From assembly GCA_016715075.1 (NCBI GenBank), contig JADKBK010000002.1, positions 1 to 64,000 on the forward strand: a stretch of DNA of 64,000 nt, written 5' to 3'. This document shows positions 7,570 to 15,621 of this stretch, piece after piece. Position 1 is the first letter of the stretch, and every line of letters starts with the position of its first letter. The position numbers and the translations under genes are program-made. The notes under the pieces were generated by a model. That model searched no databases. It was not told the origin of the DNA and was given only the letters and a program-made list of their open reading frames with translations. Origin of the DNA: Bacteroidales bacterium (lineage in GTDB: Bacteria > Bacteroidota > Bacteroidia > Bacteroidales > VadinHA17).

Positions 7570-7577
7570 CAAATGTA
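7570..7577 (-). promoter_or_regulatory. Putative -7 box for the PqqD-like gene
   Basis: Read on the minus strand this is TACATTTG, an exact match to the Bacteroidota TAnnTTTG -7 consensus. It lies about 20 nt upstream of the ATG at 7551, which argues against the longer start at 7572. No convincing -33 TTTG was found. Confidence 0.4.
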
Positions 7578-7600
7578 TTAAAATTTATAGTTCCTTTTTG

Positions 7601-7608
7601 TACCTTCG
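7601..7608 (+). promoter_or_regulatory. Putative -7 box for rnr
   Basis: TACCTTCG, a one-mismatch version of TAnnTTTG, 14 nt before the rnr start. The -33 element is not clear. Together with the minus-strand box at 7570-7577 it makes the 70-bp spacer a divergent promoter region. Confidence 0.4.
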
Positions 7609-7621
7609 CAAAAACTGAATT

Positions 7622-9766
7622 ATGAGCAAGAAGGGAAGGGACAAGAAAGGTTCCGGTATTTCAAGGGAACTTCTGACCGAACAAATACTCTCTGTACTGT
7701 CTAAAAAGCCTGAACAGGGATTAAATTATAAACAGATAGCTAAACGTCTTAACGTTATTGATTCTCCTGCAAAGCAGCTGATTTTAACTATACTGACGGA
7801 CCTTGCAATACAGGGTGGCGTGCAGGAGATCTATCCAGGGAAATTCAAGATCAAGGCGAGCAGGGGTTATATAACAGGTACTGTTGATATGACAAGGATG
7901 GGCTATGGATTTATATCAACGGAAGAGCTGGAGGATGATGTATTTGTATCAGCTAATAATCTTAAGACTGCGCTTCACGGCGACAAGGTCAAAGTCCGGC
8001 TTTATGCCAAGAGAAAAGGGTCAAGACCTGAGGGAGAGGTAGTCGAAATCATTGAGCGATGGAGGACTTCCTTTGTAGGGACAGTTGAAGTGATGCCTAA
8101 TTTTGCCTTTCTGATTCCTGATAATAAAAATATGCCTTTCGACCTTTTTATCCCCACTTCAAAACTGAACGGGGCGCTTCAGGGTCAGAAAGCTGTGGCC
8201 AAAGTTATTGACTGGGACTCCAAATCAAAGAATCCGGTGGCTGAAATTATCAATGTACTGGGATATCCCGGTCTTCATGAGACTGAGATGCATGCAATCC
8301 TGGCTGAATTTGAGCTTCCGTACAGTTTTACGGAAGAGGTTGAACAGGATGCTGAAAGAATCAATGGTGAGATATCAGAAAATGAGATAAAGTCGAGGCG
8401 CGACTTCAGACAGATTCCAACATTTACAATTGATCCGGCCGATGCAAAAGATTTTGATGATGCGCTTTCACTCAGACAGCTCGACAATGGGAACTGGGAG
8501 GTTGGTGTTCATATTGCCGATGTGACACACTATGTTAAGGACGGGATGCTTGTTGAAGAAGAGGCAAAACAGAGGGCGACGTCTGTTTATCTTGTCGACA
8601 GGGTGGTTCCAATGCTTCCTGAGAGGCTATCAAACCATATATGCTCACTTAACCCGGCGGAAGACAAGCTTACCTATTCAGCCGTATTTGAAATGAATGA
8701 TAAATCAGACGTTATAAATGAGTGGTTCGGAAGAACAATAATAAACTCTGACAGAAGATTTTCATATAATGAGGCACAACAGGTTATAGACACTGGTGAC
8801 GGGGATATGAAGGATCAGGTTCTTCTTCTTCACAGATTTGCTCAGCAGCTAAGGGCAAAGCGCTTTGCCTCGGGAGCTTTTGCATTTGAGAAGATTGAAA
8901 TAAGGTTTGATCTTGATGAAAACGGCAAACCTGTGGGGATAAAATTCAGGGAGATGGGAACTGCCAACCAGCTGGTGGAGGAATTCATGCTTCTTGCTAA
9001 CAAGCATGTTGCCGAATACGTAGGGAAAAAGCTTAAGGGTAAAACTTTTGTTTACCGGATCCATGACAGGCCGGATCCTGAAAAGATCAGTAATTTCAGC
9101 CATTTTATTACCCGGTTCGGATATAAGCTGGGTGAAGATGAAAAAACATCACTGCCAAAGGCAATGAATAAATTACTGACCTCGGTTGCAGGAAAGAAAG
9201 AGCAGAATATCATTGAGACGCTAGCCCTGCGTTCCATGGCAAAAGCTGTCTATTCAACGGATAATATTGGTCATTACGGTTTATCTTTTAAGTATTATAC
9301 CCATTTTACATCTCCTATACGACGGTATCCTGATATGATGGTTCACAGGCTCCTCTCTCTCTATCTGGCAGAGGAAAAGCCCGGATCACAGGATAAGTAT
9401 GAGAAAATGTGTGAGCATTCGTCAAAGATGGAAAGACTTGCAGCTGAAGCTGAAAGGGCCTCAGTAAAGTACAAACAGGTGGAATATATGAGTGATAAGA
9501 CCGGTCAGGTTTTTGCCGGTGTTATTTCAGGAGTCACTGAGTGGGGCATATATGTTGAGATAATTGAGAATCAATGCGAGGGGATGATACATATACGGGA
9601 GCTCGTCGATGATTTCTATGAATATGATGAAGAGAACTATTGTCTGAAAGGCCGTTCAACAGGCAAAATTTATACACTTGGTGACCGGGTTAATATAGAA
9701 GTTGTTAAAGCTGATCTTCAGAAAAAACAGCTTGACTACAGGCTTGTAAACGGATTAGCGGTTTGA
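7622..9766 (+). CDS. rnr: Ribonuclease R (RNB-family 3'-5' exoribonuclease)
   Basis: 714 residues, the normal length for RNase R. An N-terminal winged helix (about 15-75) is followed by cold-shock/OB domains (about 80-220), the RNB catalytic domain (about 255-580) and a C-terminal S1 domain (about 625-705). The active-site block DPADAKDFDDA spans 271-281, with the aspartates that bind two Mg2+ ions. The family motif TSPIRRYPD is also present. The enzyme degrades structured RNA, including mRNA decay intermediates and faulty tmRNA-tagged messages. It is transcribed divergently from the PqqD cluster. Its last 12 bp overlap the 3' end of ispG on the opposite strand, so no terminator separates the two genes. 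Confidence 0.96.
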   Translation: MSKKGRDKKGSGISRELLTEQILSVLSKKPEQGLNYKQIAKRLNVIDSPAKQLILTILTDLAIQGGVQEIYPGKFKIKASRGYITGTVDMTRMGYGFISTEELEDDVFVSANNLKTALHGDKVKVRLYAKRKGSRPEGEVVEIIERWRTSFVGTVEVMPNFAFLIPDNKNMPFDLFIPTSKLNGALQGQKAVAKVIDWDSKSKNPVAEIINVLGYPGLHETEMHAILAEFELPYSFTEEVEQDAERINGEISENEIKSRRDFRQIPTFTIDPADAKDFDDALSLRQLDNGNWEVGVHIADVTHYVKDGMLVEEEAKQRATSVYLVDRVVPMLPERLSNHICSLNPAEDKLTYSAVFEMNDKSDVINEWFGRTIINSDRRFSYNEAQQVIDTGDGDMKDQVLLLHRFAQQLRAKRFASGAFAFEKIEIRFDLDENGKPVGIKFREMGTANQLVEEFMLLANKHVAEYVGKKLKGKTFVYRIHDRPDPEKISNFSHFITRFGYKLGEDEKTSLPKAMNKLLTSVAGKKEQNIIETLALRSMAKAVYSTDNIGHYGLSFKYYTHFTSPIRRYPDMMVHRLLSLYLAEEKPGSQDKYEKMCEHSSKMERLAAEAERASVKYKQVEYMSDKTGQVFAGVISGVTEWGIYVEIIENQCEGMIHIRELVDDFYEYDEENYCLKGRSTGKIYTLGDRVNIEVVKADLQKKQLDYRLVNGLAV

Positions 9767-11626
9767 CAGATCCTGCTCAATAAGTTTCAGCAGTTCATCG
9801 GCAGCATCCTTCTCTGGAATATTCTTCAGTACAGGGATAGTCCCGCGGTAAATATGCACCTTGCCATTTGCTGCTCCGACATATCCGTAATCTGAACCTG
9901 CCATCTCACCGGGTCCGTTAACAATGCATCCCATAACAGCTATTTTCAGCCCCTTAAGATGACCCGTGGCCTCCCTGACTTTTCTTACCGATTCCTGGAG
10001 GTTGAATTTTGTGCGTCCGCAGGTAGGGCATGACAGGTACATAGTCCTGGTGATACGTGTCTCAGTACACTGAAGTATTGAAAAGGCCACAGAGGTAACC
10101 TCCTTTAAACTGATCTCACCTATATTGTGCAAACAGATTCCTGCTATCCTTTTATCGATTACAAACCTGCCCAGCAGAGAGGAAGCCTTTATCTGCAGAT
10201 CCTCAAGATTTTTTTCACGAAATACAGGATTAAGAATAACATTATGAGAAAGATTATTCTCTTCCAGTGTCTTCAGGAACTGATCAGCAGCATATTTTTC
10301 CCTGTCAGGATGAAATGTGAATATCACCAGGGTGGTCAGGGGATCCGGTTTTCTCAGATATTGAATATCATAGTGAGAACCGGTAAGAAGCACATTCAGG
10401 TCTGGCGATCTTAATGAATTCTCGTGATAGGTTTCCGGAGAGAAGAGCGGGAACAGCCTCTTGTTATCTATCTGCCCGAACCATTTTTTATAGGGAAGAA
10501 TAAGTGAGACATCTTCAGGAATAAGCCCCGGTAATCCGGAAGCCATTATCAGATCAGCCGAGGTGTCAGTTTTTTTGATTTCGCCTGTTTGTTTGTCAGG
10601 TTTAAAGCCTGCATCCTGGTACCCTGCATTGTCAATATCCGGGTAGGAGGTCATATTCATAATAACCATCGGGCCATTAATGCTTTTCAGGATTTCCGGT
10701 CTGACAGATGGTGATTTAAAACTTATTCGTCCTTCAGGTATTTCGCTGACTGAACTTCTTGGATAGTAGCCAGCAACTTTTTTGGCAACAGGGATTTCAA
10801 ATTCCGGATCTTCTGAAAGTGAGATTCGTATAGTATCGCCAATACCTTCAGCTAGCAGGGCGCCGATACCGGCGGCTGAACGAATTCTTCCATCCTCACC
10901 TTCCCCTGCCTCAGTCACACCAAGATGAAGGGGGTAAGAGAGTCCTGCCTCCTGCATTTTTATTACCAGGCTGCGGGTTGCATCAATCATGACAGCGGTA
11001 TCGGATGATTTCATTGAAAGTACCAGATCGTTGAAATTCTCTGCCCTGAAGATTCTGATAAATTCCAATGCTGACACAACCATTCCTGCAGGTGTATTTC
11101 CGAAACGGGTCATGATGCGATCGGATAGAGAGCCATGATTTATTCCAATGCGTATGACTGTTTTATTTTCCCTGCAGATATTTATCAATGGGAGTAGTTT
11201 GGAATGGGTTTTCTCAAGTTCTTCCCCATATTCCTTATCTGTAAGATCTGTTTTTTCGAAGGCGGCTCTTTTATCGGCATAGTTGCCCGGGTTTATTCTC
11301 ACCTTTTCGACAAGACGGGCAGCCGTTTCGGCGGCAGCGGGATTAAAATGTATATCTGCTATCAGAGGAGTACTGAAGCCTGCTTTCCGCAATTCATTTT
11401 TTATTGCTGCAAGGTTTTCCGCTTCCCTGACTCCCTGGGCTGTCAGTCTTACAAAGTCAGAACCCGCTTCAATTATCCTTATGCATTGTGCAACAGAAGC
11501 TGCAGTATCGAGAGTATCAGTATTTGTCATCGACTGGATACGTATCGGGTAGTCGCCACCAAGAGCGACTGAGCCGATAAGGATGGGGGAGGAGATATAA
11601 GAAGATATATTATTTGAAGAATGCAT
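9755..11626 (-). CDS. ispG: 4-hydroxy-3-methylbut-2-enyl diphosphate synthase (IspG/GcpE)
   Basis: A 623-residue iron-sulfur enzyme of the MEP isoprenoid pathway. It converts 2-C-methyl-D-erythritol 2,4-cyclodiphosphate to HMBPP. The N-terminal TIM barrel begins with GGDYPIRIQSMTNTDT; the C-terminal domain holds the 4Fe-4S ligands in CPTCGRT and GCIVNGPGE. The protein is far longer than the roughly 370-residue proteobacterial form because of a large insert (about 290-510) between barrel and cluster domain, the three-domain architecture of Bacteroidota and plants. It is convergent with rnr. The stretch after its start (11627-11646) leads into the DUF559 gene on the same strand. Confidence 0.95.
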   Translation of the reverse strand: MHSSNNISSYISSPILIGSVALGGDYPIRIQSMTNTDTLDTAASVAQCIRIIEAGSDFVRLTAQGVREAENLAAIKNELRKAGFSTPLIADIHFNPAAAETAARLVEKVRINPGNYADKRAAFEKTDLTDKEYGEELEKTHSKLLPLINICRENKTVIRIGINHGSLSDRIMTRFGNTPAGMVVSALEFIRIFRAENFNDLVLSMKSSDTAVMIDATRSLVIKMQEAGLSYPLHLGVTEAGEGEDGRIRSAAGIGALLAEGIGDTIRISLSEDPEFEIPVAKKVAGYYPRSSVSEIPEGRISFKSPSVRPEILKSINGPMVIMNMTSYPDIDNAGYQDAGFKPDKQTGEIKKTDTSADLIMASGLPGLIPEDVSLILPYKKWFGQIDNKRLFPLFSPETYHENSLRSPDLNVLLTGSHYDIQYLRKPDPLTTLVIFTFHPDREKYAADQFLKTLEENNLSHNVILNPVFREKNLEDLQIKASSLLGRFVIDKRIAGICLHNIGEISLKEVTSVAFSILQCTETRITRTMYLSCPTCGRTKFNLQESVRKVREATGHLKGLKIAVMGCIVNGPGEMAGSDYGYVGAANGKVHIYRGTIPVLKNIPEKDAADELLKLIEQDLSNR

Positions 11627-11646
11627 ATATTTCTAATTAACAAAGG

Positions 11647-12048
11647 TTACTTTAAAAAGTTCCCCTCCCTGGAGGGGTTAGGGGTGGGTTGATCTATGTC
11701 ATGCATGCAATTTCTTTCAGGGTTCCCCTCTTCGGAGGGGTTAGAGGTGGGTCTATTCATTTCAATCCAGTTCGAAATTACCCGTAATACATTTGTCATG
11801 TTTTTCTTTACCTCGATATCATTAAATCTTAAAAAATGAATACCCTCTTTTTCAAGTTCCTGTTGTCTTTTTTCGTCATACTCATATCTGTAAATATGGG
11901 TATCACCATCAATTTCAATAGCCAGGAACAGCTCTTTACAATAGAAATCAACTATATAGTTACCTAATGGCCGTTGTCTGTCAAAATCAAATCCCAGCAA
12001 ATTTTTGTTTTTCAATTCCTTCCATAATAGTACTTCTGAAAGGGTCAT
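11647..12048 (-). CDS. DUF559 (Vsr-like PD-(D/E)XK) endonuclease-domain protein with repeat-derived tail
   Basis: 133 residues from ATG 12048. The core (LSEVLLWKELKNKNLLGFDF through VDFYC, AIEIDGDTH and RFNDIEV) is a clear DUF559 domain, related to Vsr and other PD-(D/E)XK nucleases. Two oddities are visible. First, the usual N-terminus (VIPYNPQLKSLARDLRRN) is encoded in frame upstream, but the expected initiator at 12114-12112 is ATC, so the full gene has no standard start. Second, the last 35 or so residues (PTSNPSEEGN, PTPNPSREGN) are the translation of two palindromic repeat units. The gene sits between repeat clusters on both sides. It may be a decaying gene or one that initiates at ATC or at the internal ATG. 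Confidence 0.65.
   Translation of the reverse strand: MTLSEVLLWKELKNKNLLGFDFDRQRPLGNYIVDFYCKELFLAIEIDGDTHIYRYEYDEKRQQELEKEGIHFLRFNDIEVKKNMTNVLRVISNWIEMNRPTSNPSEEGNPERNCMHDIDQPTPNPSREGNFLK
11661..11692. repeat. CCCCTCC/GGAGGGG palindromic unit a
   Basis: CCCCTCCCTGGAGGGG is a perfect 7-bp-stem hairpin followed by ttaggggtggg. It encodes the final PTPNPSREGN residues of the DUF559 protein on the minus strand. Confidence 0.65.
11722..11752. repeat. CCCCTC/GAGGGG palindromic unit b
   Basis: CCCCTCTTCGGAGGGG with the same ttagaggtggg tail as unit a. It encodes the PTSNPSEEGN stretch of the DUF559 protein. Confidence 0.65.
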
Positions 12049-12133
12049 ATTTCTTCTGAGGTCTCTTGCCAGACTTTTTAGTTGAGGGTTATATGGAATT
12101 ACTTTTCTTTTGATGGCGAAGGATTATTATTTT

Positions 12134-12164
12134 ACCCACCCCTAACCCCTCCAGGGAGGGGAAC
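12134..12164. repeat. CCCCTCC/GGAGGGG palindromic unit c
   Basis: Opposite orientation to units a and b: cccacccctaa then CCCCTCCAGGGAGGGG. It lies upstream of the DUF559 gene in the otherwise empty 12115-12368 gap. Confidence 0.65.
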
Positions 12165-12221
12165 AACTCGGAGATGGTCATATTCACATTCAATACAAAA
12201 AGATACTAAAGTAACAATTTT

Positions 12222-12253
12222 ACCCACCCCTAACCCCTCCAGGGAGGGGAACA
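12222..12253. repeat. CCCCTCC/GGAGGGG palindromic unit d
   Basis: Nearly identical to unit c, including the downstream gaacaacncggaga segment, so about 45 bp is directly repeated with an 88-bp period. Confidence 0.65.
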
Positions 12254-12307
12254 ACCCGGAGATATTCATATTCACTGTAATACTAACAGAGTATAATTTA
12301 ACATTTT

Positions 12308-12335
12308 AACCCTCCCCTGACCCCTCCGGGGGGAT
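12308..12335. repeat. Degenerate palindromic unit e
   Basis: A variant of units c and d (ccctcccctgacccctcc then ggggggatcac). It ends about 30 bp before the cysS stop codon. Together units c, d and e fill the gap between the DUF559 gene and cysS. Confidence 0.5.
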
Positions 12336-12368
12336 CACAGGGTGGTATCATTTCCCGAATCCTAATCC

Positions 12369-13841
12369 CTATTCCCTCTCCCAATCAGCACCGTCCTTCC
12401 GGTCTTTAATAACTATTCCGAGCTCTTTGAGAGTCTGACGGATCTTGTCAGAGACATCCCACTCCTTGCGGTTTTTGGCATCCTGTCTCAAATCAACGAT
12501 GATGTTGATAAGCTCTCCTGTAAGATGTTCATCCTCTTTTCCTTTTGTTTCATCCTTAAGACCGAGTATACCGAAGATAAAGGTGTTGAAGAGCTCTTTT
12601 ATGGCTTTAAGACCCGCTTCGTCAATTTTTTCATTTCCGTCTGATACTGAATTTATGAATTTAACTGCTTCAAAAAGATGTGAAAGGAGCACAGGGCTGT
12701 TCAGATCATCATTAAGAGCCTCATAGCATTTTTCCTTCAGCTTTTCTGTATCAAATGCCGAACTGTCAGCTGCTTTAAGTTTATTGAGGGTGGAGACAGC
12801 TTTCATCAGTTTTTGCAGCCCTTTTTCTGCCGCCTGCAGCGCCTCATTGGAGAAATCAACTGTGCTTCTGTAGTGTGCCTGCAGGATGAAAAACCTGATG
12901 GTCATCGGGCTGTAGGGCTGTAACAGCATAGGATGATCGCCGCTGAAAAGCTGATCAAGGGTGATGAAGTTCCCCAGTGAGCGGGCCATCTTCTGACCGT
13001 TAATTGTTATCATATTATTATGTATCCAGTAGCGGACCGATTCTTTCCCATGAGCGGCTGTTGACTGTGCAATCTCACATTCATGGTGAGGGAACATGAG
13101 GTCCATACCGCCACCGTGGATATCAAACTCTTCCCCCAGGTATTTTGTACTCATGGCAGAACATTCCAGGTGCCATCCCGGAAATCCTATGCTCCACGGG
13201 GATGGCCATTTCATAATATGTTCGGGAGCGGCTTTTTTCCAGAGGGCAAAGTCAAAAGAATTACGTTTTTCATCCTGGCCGTCGAGTACCCGTGTATTGC
13301 TCTGCAGATCTTCCAGAATGCGGCCTGACAGCTTCCCATAATTATATTTACCGTTGTATTTCAATACATCGAAATATACTGAACCATTTACTACATATGC
13401 AAATCCTTTATCGAGTATCTCTTTTATAAGTTCCTGCTGTTCAATAATATGTCCGCTGGCCCTCGGCTCAATTGAAGGAGGCAGCGTATTCAGCTGTTCA
13501 AGGTTTTTGTGATAGGTGTTAAGATATTTCTGAACTACTTCCATTGGTTCAAGCTTTTCCTGCCGTGCTTTTTTTGTTATCCTGTCTTCACCCTCTCCGG
13601 CATTTTCATCTTCAAGATGTCCGACATCGGTTATATTCCTTACATACCTGACTTTATATCCGAGGTGGAGGAGATATCTGTCAAGGAGGTCAAAGAGTAT
13701 TGCCGGACGGGCATGTCCGAGGTGAGCATTGCTGTATACCGTGGGTCCGCATACATATAAACCTACAAATGGCTCATGAAGAGGTATGAAGAGTTCCTTC
13801 TTTTTTGAGAGACTGTTATAGATGAACAAATTATTCTGCAT
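12369..13841 (-). CDS. cysS: Cysteinyl-tRNA synthetase
   Basis: A 490-residue class I aminoacyl-tRNA synthetase that charges tRNA-Cys. The N-terminal CGPTVYSNAHLGHARP contains the first zinc-binding cysteine and the HIGH motif. The remaining zinc ligands are in WHLECSAMS and HHECEIAQS. The KMSKS loop reads KMARS. The C-terminal DALR and anticodon-binding part ends near DGADWERE. The length matches the family. It is transcribed alone on the minus strand, divergent from the riboswitch-controlled methionine operon, with a candidate -7 box 20 bp upstream. Confidence 0.97.
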   Translation of the reverse strand: MQNNLFIYNSLSKKKELFIPLHEPFVGLYVCGPTVYSNAHLGHARPAILFDLLDRYLLHLGYKVRYVRNITDVGHLEDENAGEGEDRITKKARQEKLEPMEVVQKYLNTYHKNLEQLNTLPPSIEPRASGHIIEQQELIKEILDKGFAYVVNGSVYFDVLKYNGKYNYGKLSGRILEDLQSNTRVLDGQDEKRNSFDFALWKKAAPEHIMKWPSPWSIGFPGWHLECSAMSTKYLGEEFDIHGGGMDLMFPHHECEIAQSTAAHGKESVRYWIHNNMITINGQKMARSLGNFITLDQLFSGDHPMLLQPYSPMTIRFFILQAHYRSTVDFSNEALQAAEKGLQKLMKAVSTLNKLKAADSSAFDTEKLKEKCYEALNDDLNSPVLLSHLFEAVKFINSVSDGNEKIDEAGLKAIKELFNTFIFGILGLKDETKGKEDEHLTGELINIIVDLRQDAKNRKEWDVSDKIRQTLKELGIVIKDRKDGADWERE

Positions 13842-13860
13842 ATAAGATTTATTGGTCTGA

Positions 13861-13868
13861 CAAAAGTA
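13861..13868 (-). promoter_or_regulatory. Putative -7 box for cysS
   Basis: The minus strand reads TACTTTTG, matching TAnnTTTG, 20 nt upstream of the cysS ATG. No clear -33 element was seen. Confidence 0.4.
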
Positions 13869-13996
13869 AGGTAAATATTATTTTTATGTTTAAGCTGATG
13901 AGGAATATCCTGCTAAAACAAAATATTTTGTATTTCAGAAAATCATTTTTACCTTTGACCCACAAATCAAATATTCCTTCCATTCAGGGTGTTTGG

Positions 13997-14109
13997 TTTT
14001 TATTAAGAAGGGTGAAGAGATTAGGCTCTGAGAAACCCTGGCAACCAATCCTTTAAAACTGGAGAACGGTGCCAAAACCTAATCCCGGAATGTCGGGAGA
14101 TAATAAAAA
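13997..14109 (+). ncRNA. SAM riboswitch (S-box/SAM-I type)
   Basis: A roughly 113-nt leader with a perfect 9-bp P1 helix: TTTTTATTA (13997-14005) pairs with TAATAAAAA (14101-14109). Inside it are the hallmark core segments of SAM-I riboswitches: gaagagattaggctctgag, then aaaccctggcaacc (14033-14046), then ggtgccaa (14069-14076). A TCCCG-GAATG-CGGGA-like helix closes the last arm. This class binds S-adenosylmethionine and shuts down downstream methionine genes. It sits 188 bp ahead of metY and the co-oriented hom, metH and metF genes. Whether it acts on transcription or translation is not obvious: no strong terminator follows P1 directly, and a short leader ORF begins 16 nt later. Confidence 0.9.
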
Positions 14110-14124
14110 TTTAACACTGGGACA

Positions 14125-14193
14125 ATGAACTCGATTCATCTTACACACAACAACTTCATCATGCCTCTTATGCCTATGTGCATGTGCAGGTAA
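14125..14193 (+). CDS. Met/Cys-rich leader peptide (putative attenuator)
   Basis: A 22-residue ORF starting ATG 14125 and ending TAA 14191-14193, between the SAM riboswitch and metY. Its last ten residues are MPLMPMCMCR, so five of its 22 residues are methionine and two are cysteine, the two sulfur amino acids made or used by the downstream operon. The stop codon lies within a small hairpin, CAGGT-AAGA-ACCTG (14187-14200). The pattern is that of a translated leader that senses charged tRNA-Met and tRNA-Cys by ribosome stalling, as in classical amino-acid attenuation. No database support can be given here; the functional role is inference from composition and position. Confidence 0.6.
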   Translation: MNSIHLTHNNFIMPLMPMCMCR

Positions 14194-14227
14194 GAACCTG
14201 GCTTTCCAAATCGCTTTTATATTTAAC

Positions 14228-14268
14228 GCCGGAGCCGATTAATACAGGATCATATCCACTTGTCCGGC
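14228..14268 (+). promoter_or_regulatory. Candidate hairpin between leader peptide and metY
   Basis: GCCGGA (14228-14233) can pair with TCCGGC (14263-14268) across a roughly 29-nt loop, 28 nt before the metY start. It may be one arm of an attenuation switch governed by the leader peptide. No U-run follows, so it does not look like a plain intrinsic terminator. Confidence 0.3.
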
Positions 14269-14296
14269 ACTTTGTAAAATTCTAAAATTCACACAA

Positions 14297-15601
14297 ATGT
14301 CAAAGAGAAAAATTAAATTTGAAACATTGCAGGTACACGCCGGCCATATTCCGGACAATGAAACATTATCAAGGGCGGTACCTCTTTATCAGACATCATC
14401 ATATGTATTCAGGAATGCGAAGCATGCTGCCGATCTGTTTGATCTGGCGGAATGGGGAAACATATATACACGTATTAATAATCCTACAACAGAGGTATTT
14501 GAAAAACGGGTAGCTGCACTTGAAGGAGGTGTTGCATCCCTTGCTGTCTCTTCAGGTCATGCTGCACAGTTTATTGCCCTTACAACCATTATGCGGAAGG
14601 GCGATAATTTTATCTGTTCTCCCTTTCTTTACGGCGGTACCCATAACCAGTTCAAGGTCACATTTGACAATTTCGGAATTGATGCACGGTTCTCGAAAGA
14701 TCTTGATCCGGATTCATTTGAAAAACTGATTGACAGCAGGACAAAGGCTATCTATGTTGAGACGATAGGTAACCCCGGATTCAATATCCCGGATTTTGAT
14801 GAACTCTCAAAACTGGCGGTAAGGCACGGATTACCCTTTATTGTTGACAACACTTTCGGCGCCTGCGGATATCTTTTCCGCCCGACAGAGCACGGAGCAG
14901 ATATTGTTGTGGAATCTGCGACCAAATGGATAGGCGGTCATGGAACCAGTATTGGAGGAGTAATTACCGATGCCGGTAACTTTAACTGGAGCAATGGTAA
15001 TTTTCCTGTATTTACAGAACCTGCCGAGGGTTACCATGGAAAGATCTTTGGAGAGATCTTTTCCAGGAGTTCACCCGCAGGGAATATTGCTTTTATTGTC
15101 AAGGCACGTGTAGAAGGGTTAAGGGATCTGGGACCAGCCATCAGCCCGTTCAATTCTTTTTTACTGCTTCAGGGGCTGGAGACTCTCTCTCTGAGGATGG
15201 AGAGAATTATTCAGAACACACTTGCACTGGCTGAATGGCTTGAGAACCATCCTGCTGTCGGGAAAGTCAATTACCCCGGGCTGCCTGGAAATCCATATCA
15301 TGAGCTGGCAAAAAAATACCTGCCAAAAGGAGCAGGCGGGGTTTTAAGCTTTGTCCTGAAGGCAGAGAAATCAAAGGCAGTAAAGCTGGTTGAATATCTA
15401 GAGCTTGTGAGTCATCTGGCAAATGTGGGTGATGCCAAAACACTCATTATTCAGCCATCGGCGACTACTCACTCACAGCTTTCAGCGGAGGAGCAGCTTG
15501 CCGTAGGGATCGAACCAGGTCTTTTCAGGGTGTCGGTGGGAATAGAGCATATAGATGATATTATTTATGATTTTGAACAGGCCTTCAGGAAGGTTGTTTA
15601 G
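14297..15601 (+). CDS. metY: O-acetylhomoserine aminocarboxypropyltransferase (sulfhydrylase)
   Basis: A 434-residue PLP enzyme of the Cys/Met metabolism family (gamma class). It makes homocysteine from O-acetylhomoserine and sulfide. Length and motifs (YQTSSYVF, the IYTRINNPTTE block, PLP lysine K210 in SATKWIGG) fit the O-acetylhomoserine sulfhydrylase branch rather than the shorter cystathionine gamma-synthases. It is the first full gene after the SAM riboswitch and the Met/Cys leader, 20 bp ahead of hom. The neighbours imply direct sulfhydrylation: hom makes homoserine, MetY makes homocysteine and MetH methylates it. The acyltransferase step is not encoded in this window. Confidence 0.93.
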   Translation: MSKRKIKFETLQVHAGHIPDNETLSRAVPLYQTSSYVFRNAKHAADLFDLAEWGNIYTRINNPTTEVFEKRVAALEGGVASLAVSSGHAAQFIALTTIMRKGDNFICSPFLYGGTHNQFKVTFDNFGIDARFSKDLDPDSFEKLIDSRTKAIYVETIGNPGFNIPDFDELSKLAVRHGLPFIVDNTFGACGYLFRPTEHGADIVVESATKWIGGHGTSIGGVITDAGNFNWSNGNFPVFTEPAEGYHGKIFGEIFSRSSPAGNIAFIVKARVEGLRDLGPAISPFNSFLLLQGLETLSLRMERIIQNTLALAEWLENHPAVGKVNYPGLPGNPYHELAKKYLPKGAGGVLSFVLKAEKSKAVKLVEYLELVSHLANVGDAKTLIIQPSATTHSQLSAEEQLAVGIEPGLFRVSVGIEHIDDIIYDFEQAFRKVV

Positions 15602-15621
15602 CAACAATAAGATTATCAGAG

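Noticed and set aside
3973..7577. Lasso-peptide or PQQ biosynthesis cluster
   Set aside because: No B2 transglutaminase-like, asparagine-synthetase-like, PqqE radical SAM or precursor gene is present; only the recognition, kinase, peptidase and export parts are seen.
11204..11572. 122-codon plus-strand frame
   Set aside because: Antisense shadow of the conserved ispG barrel domain.
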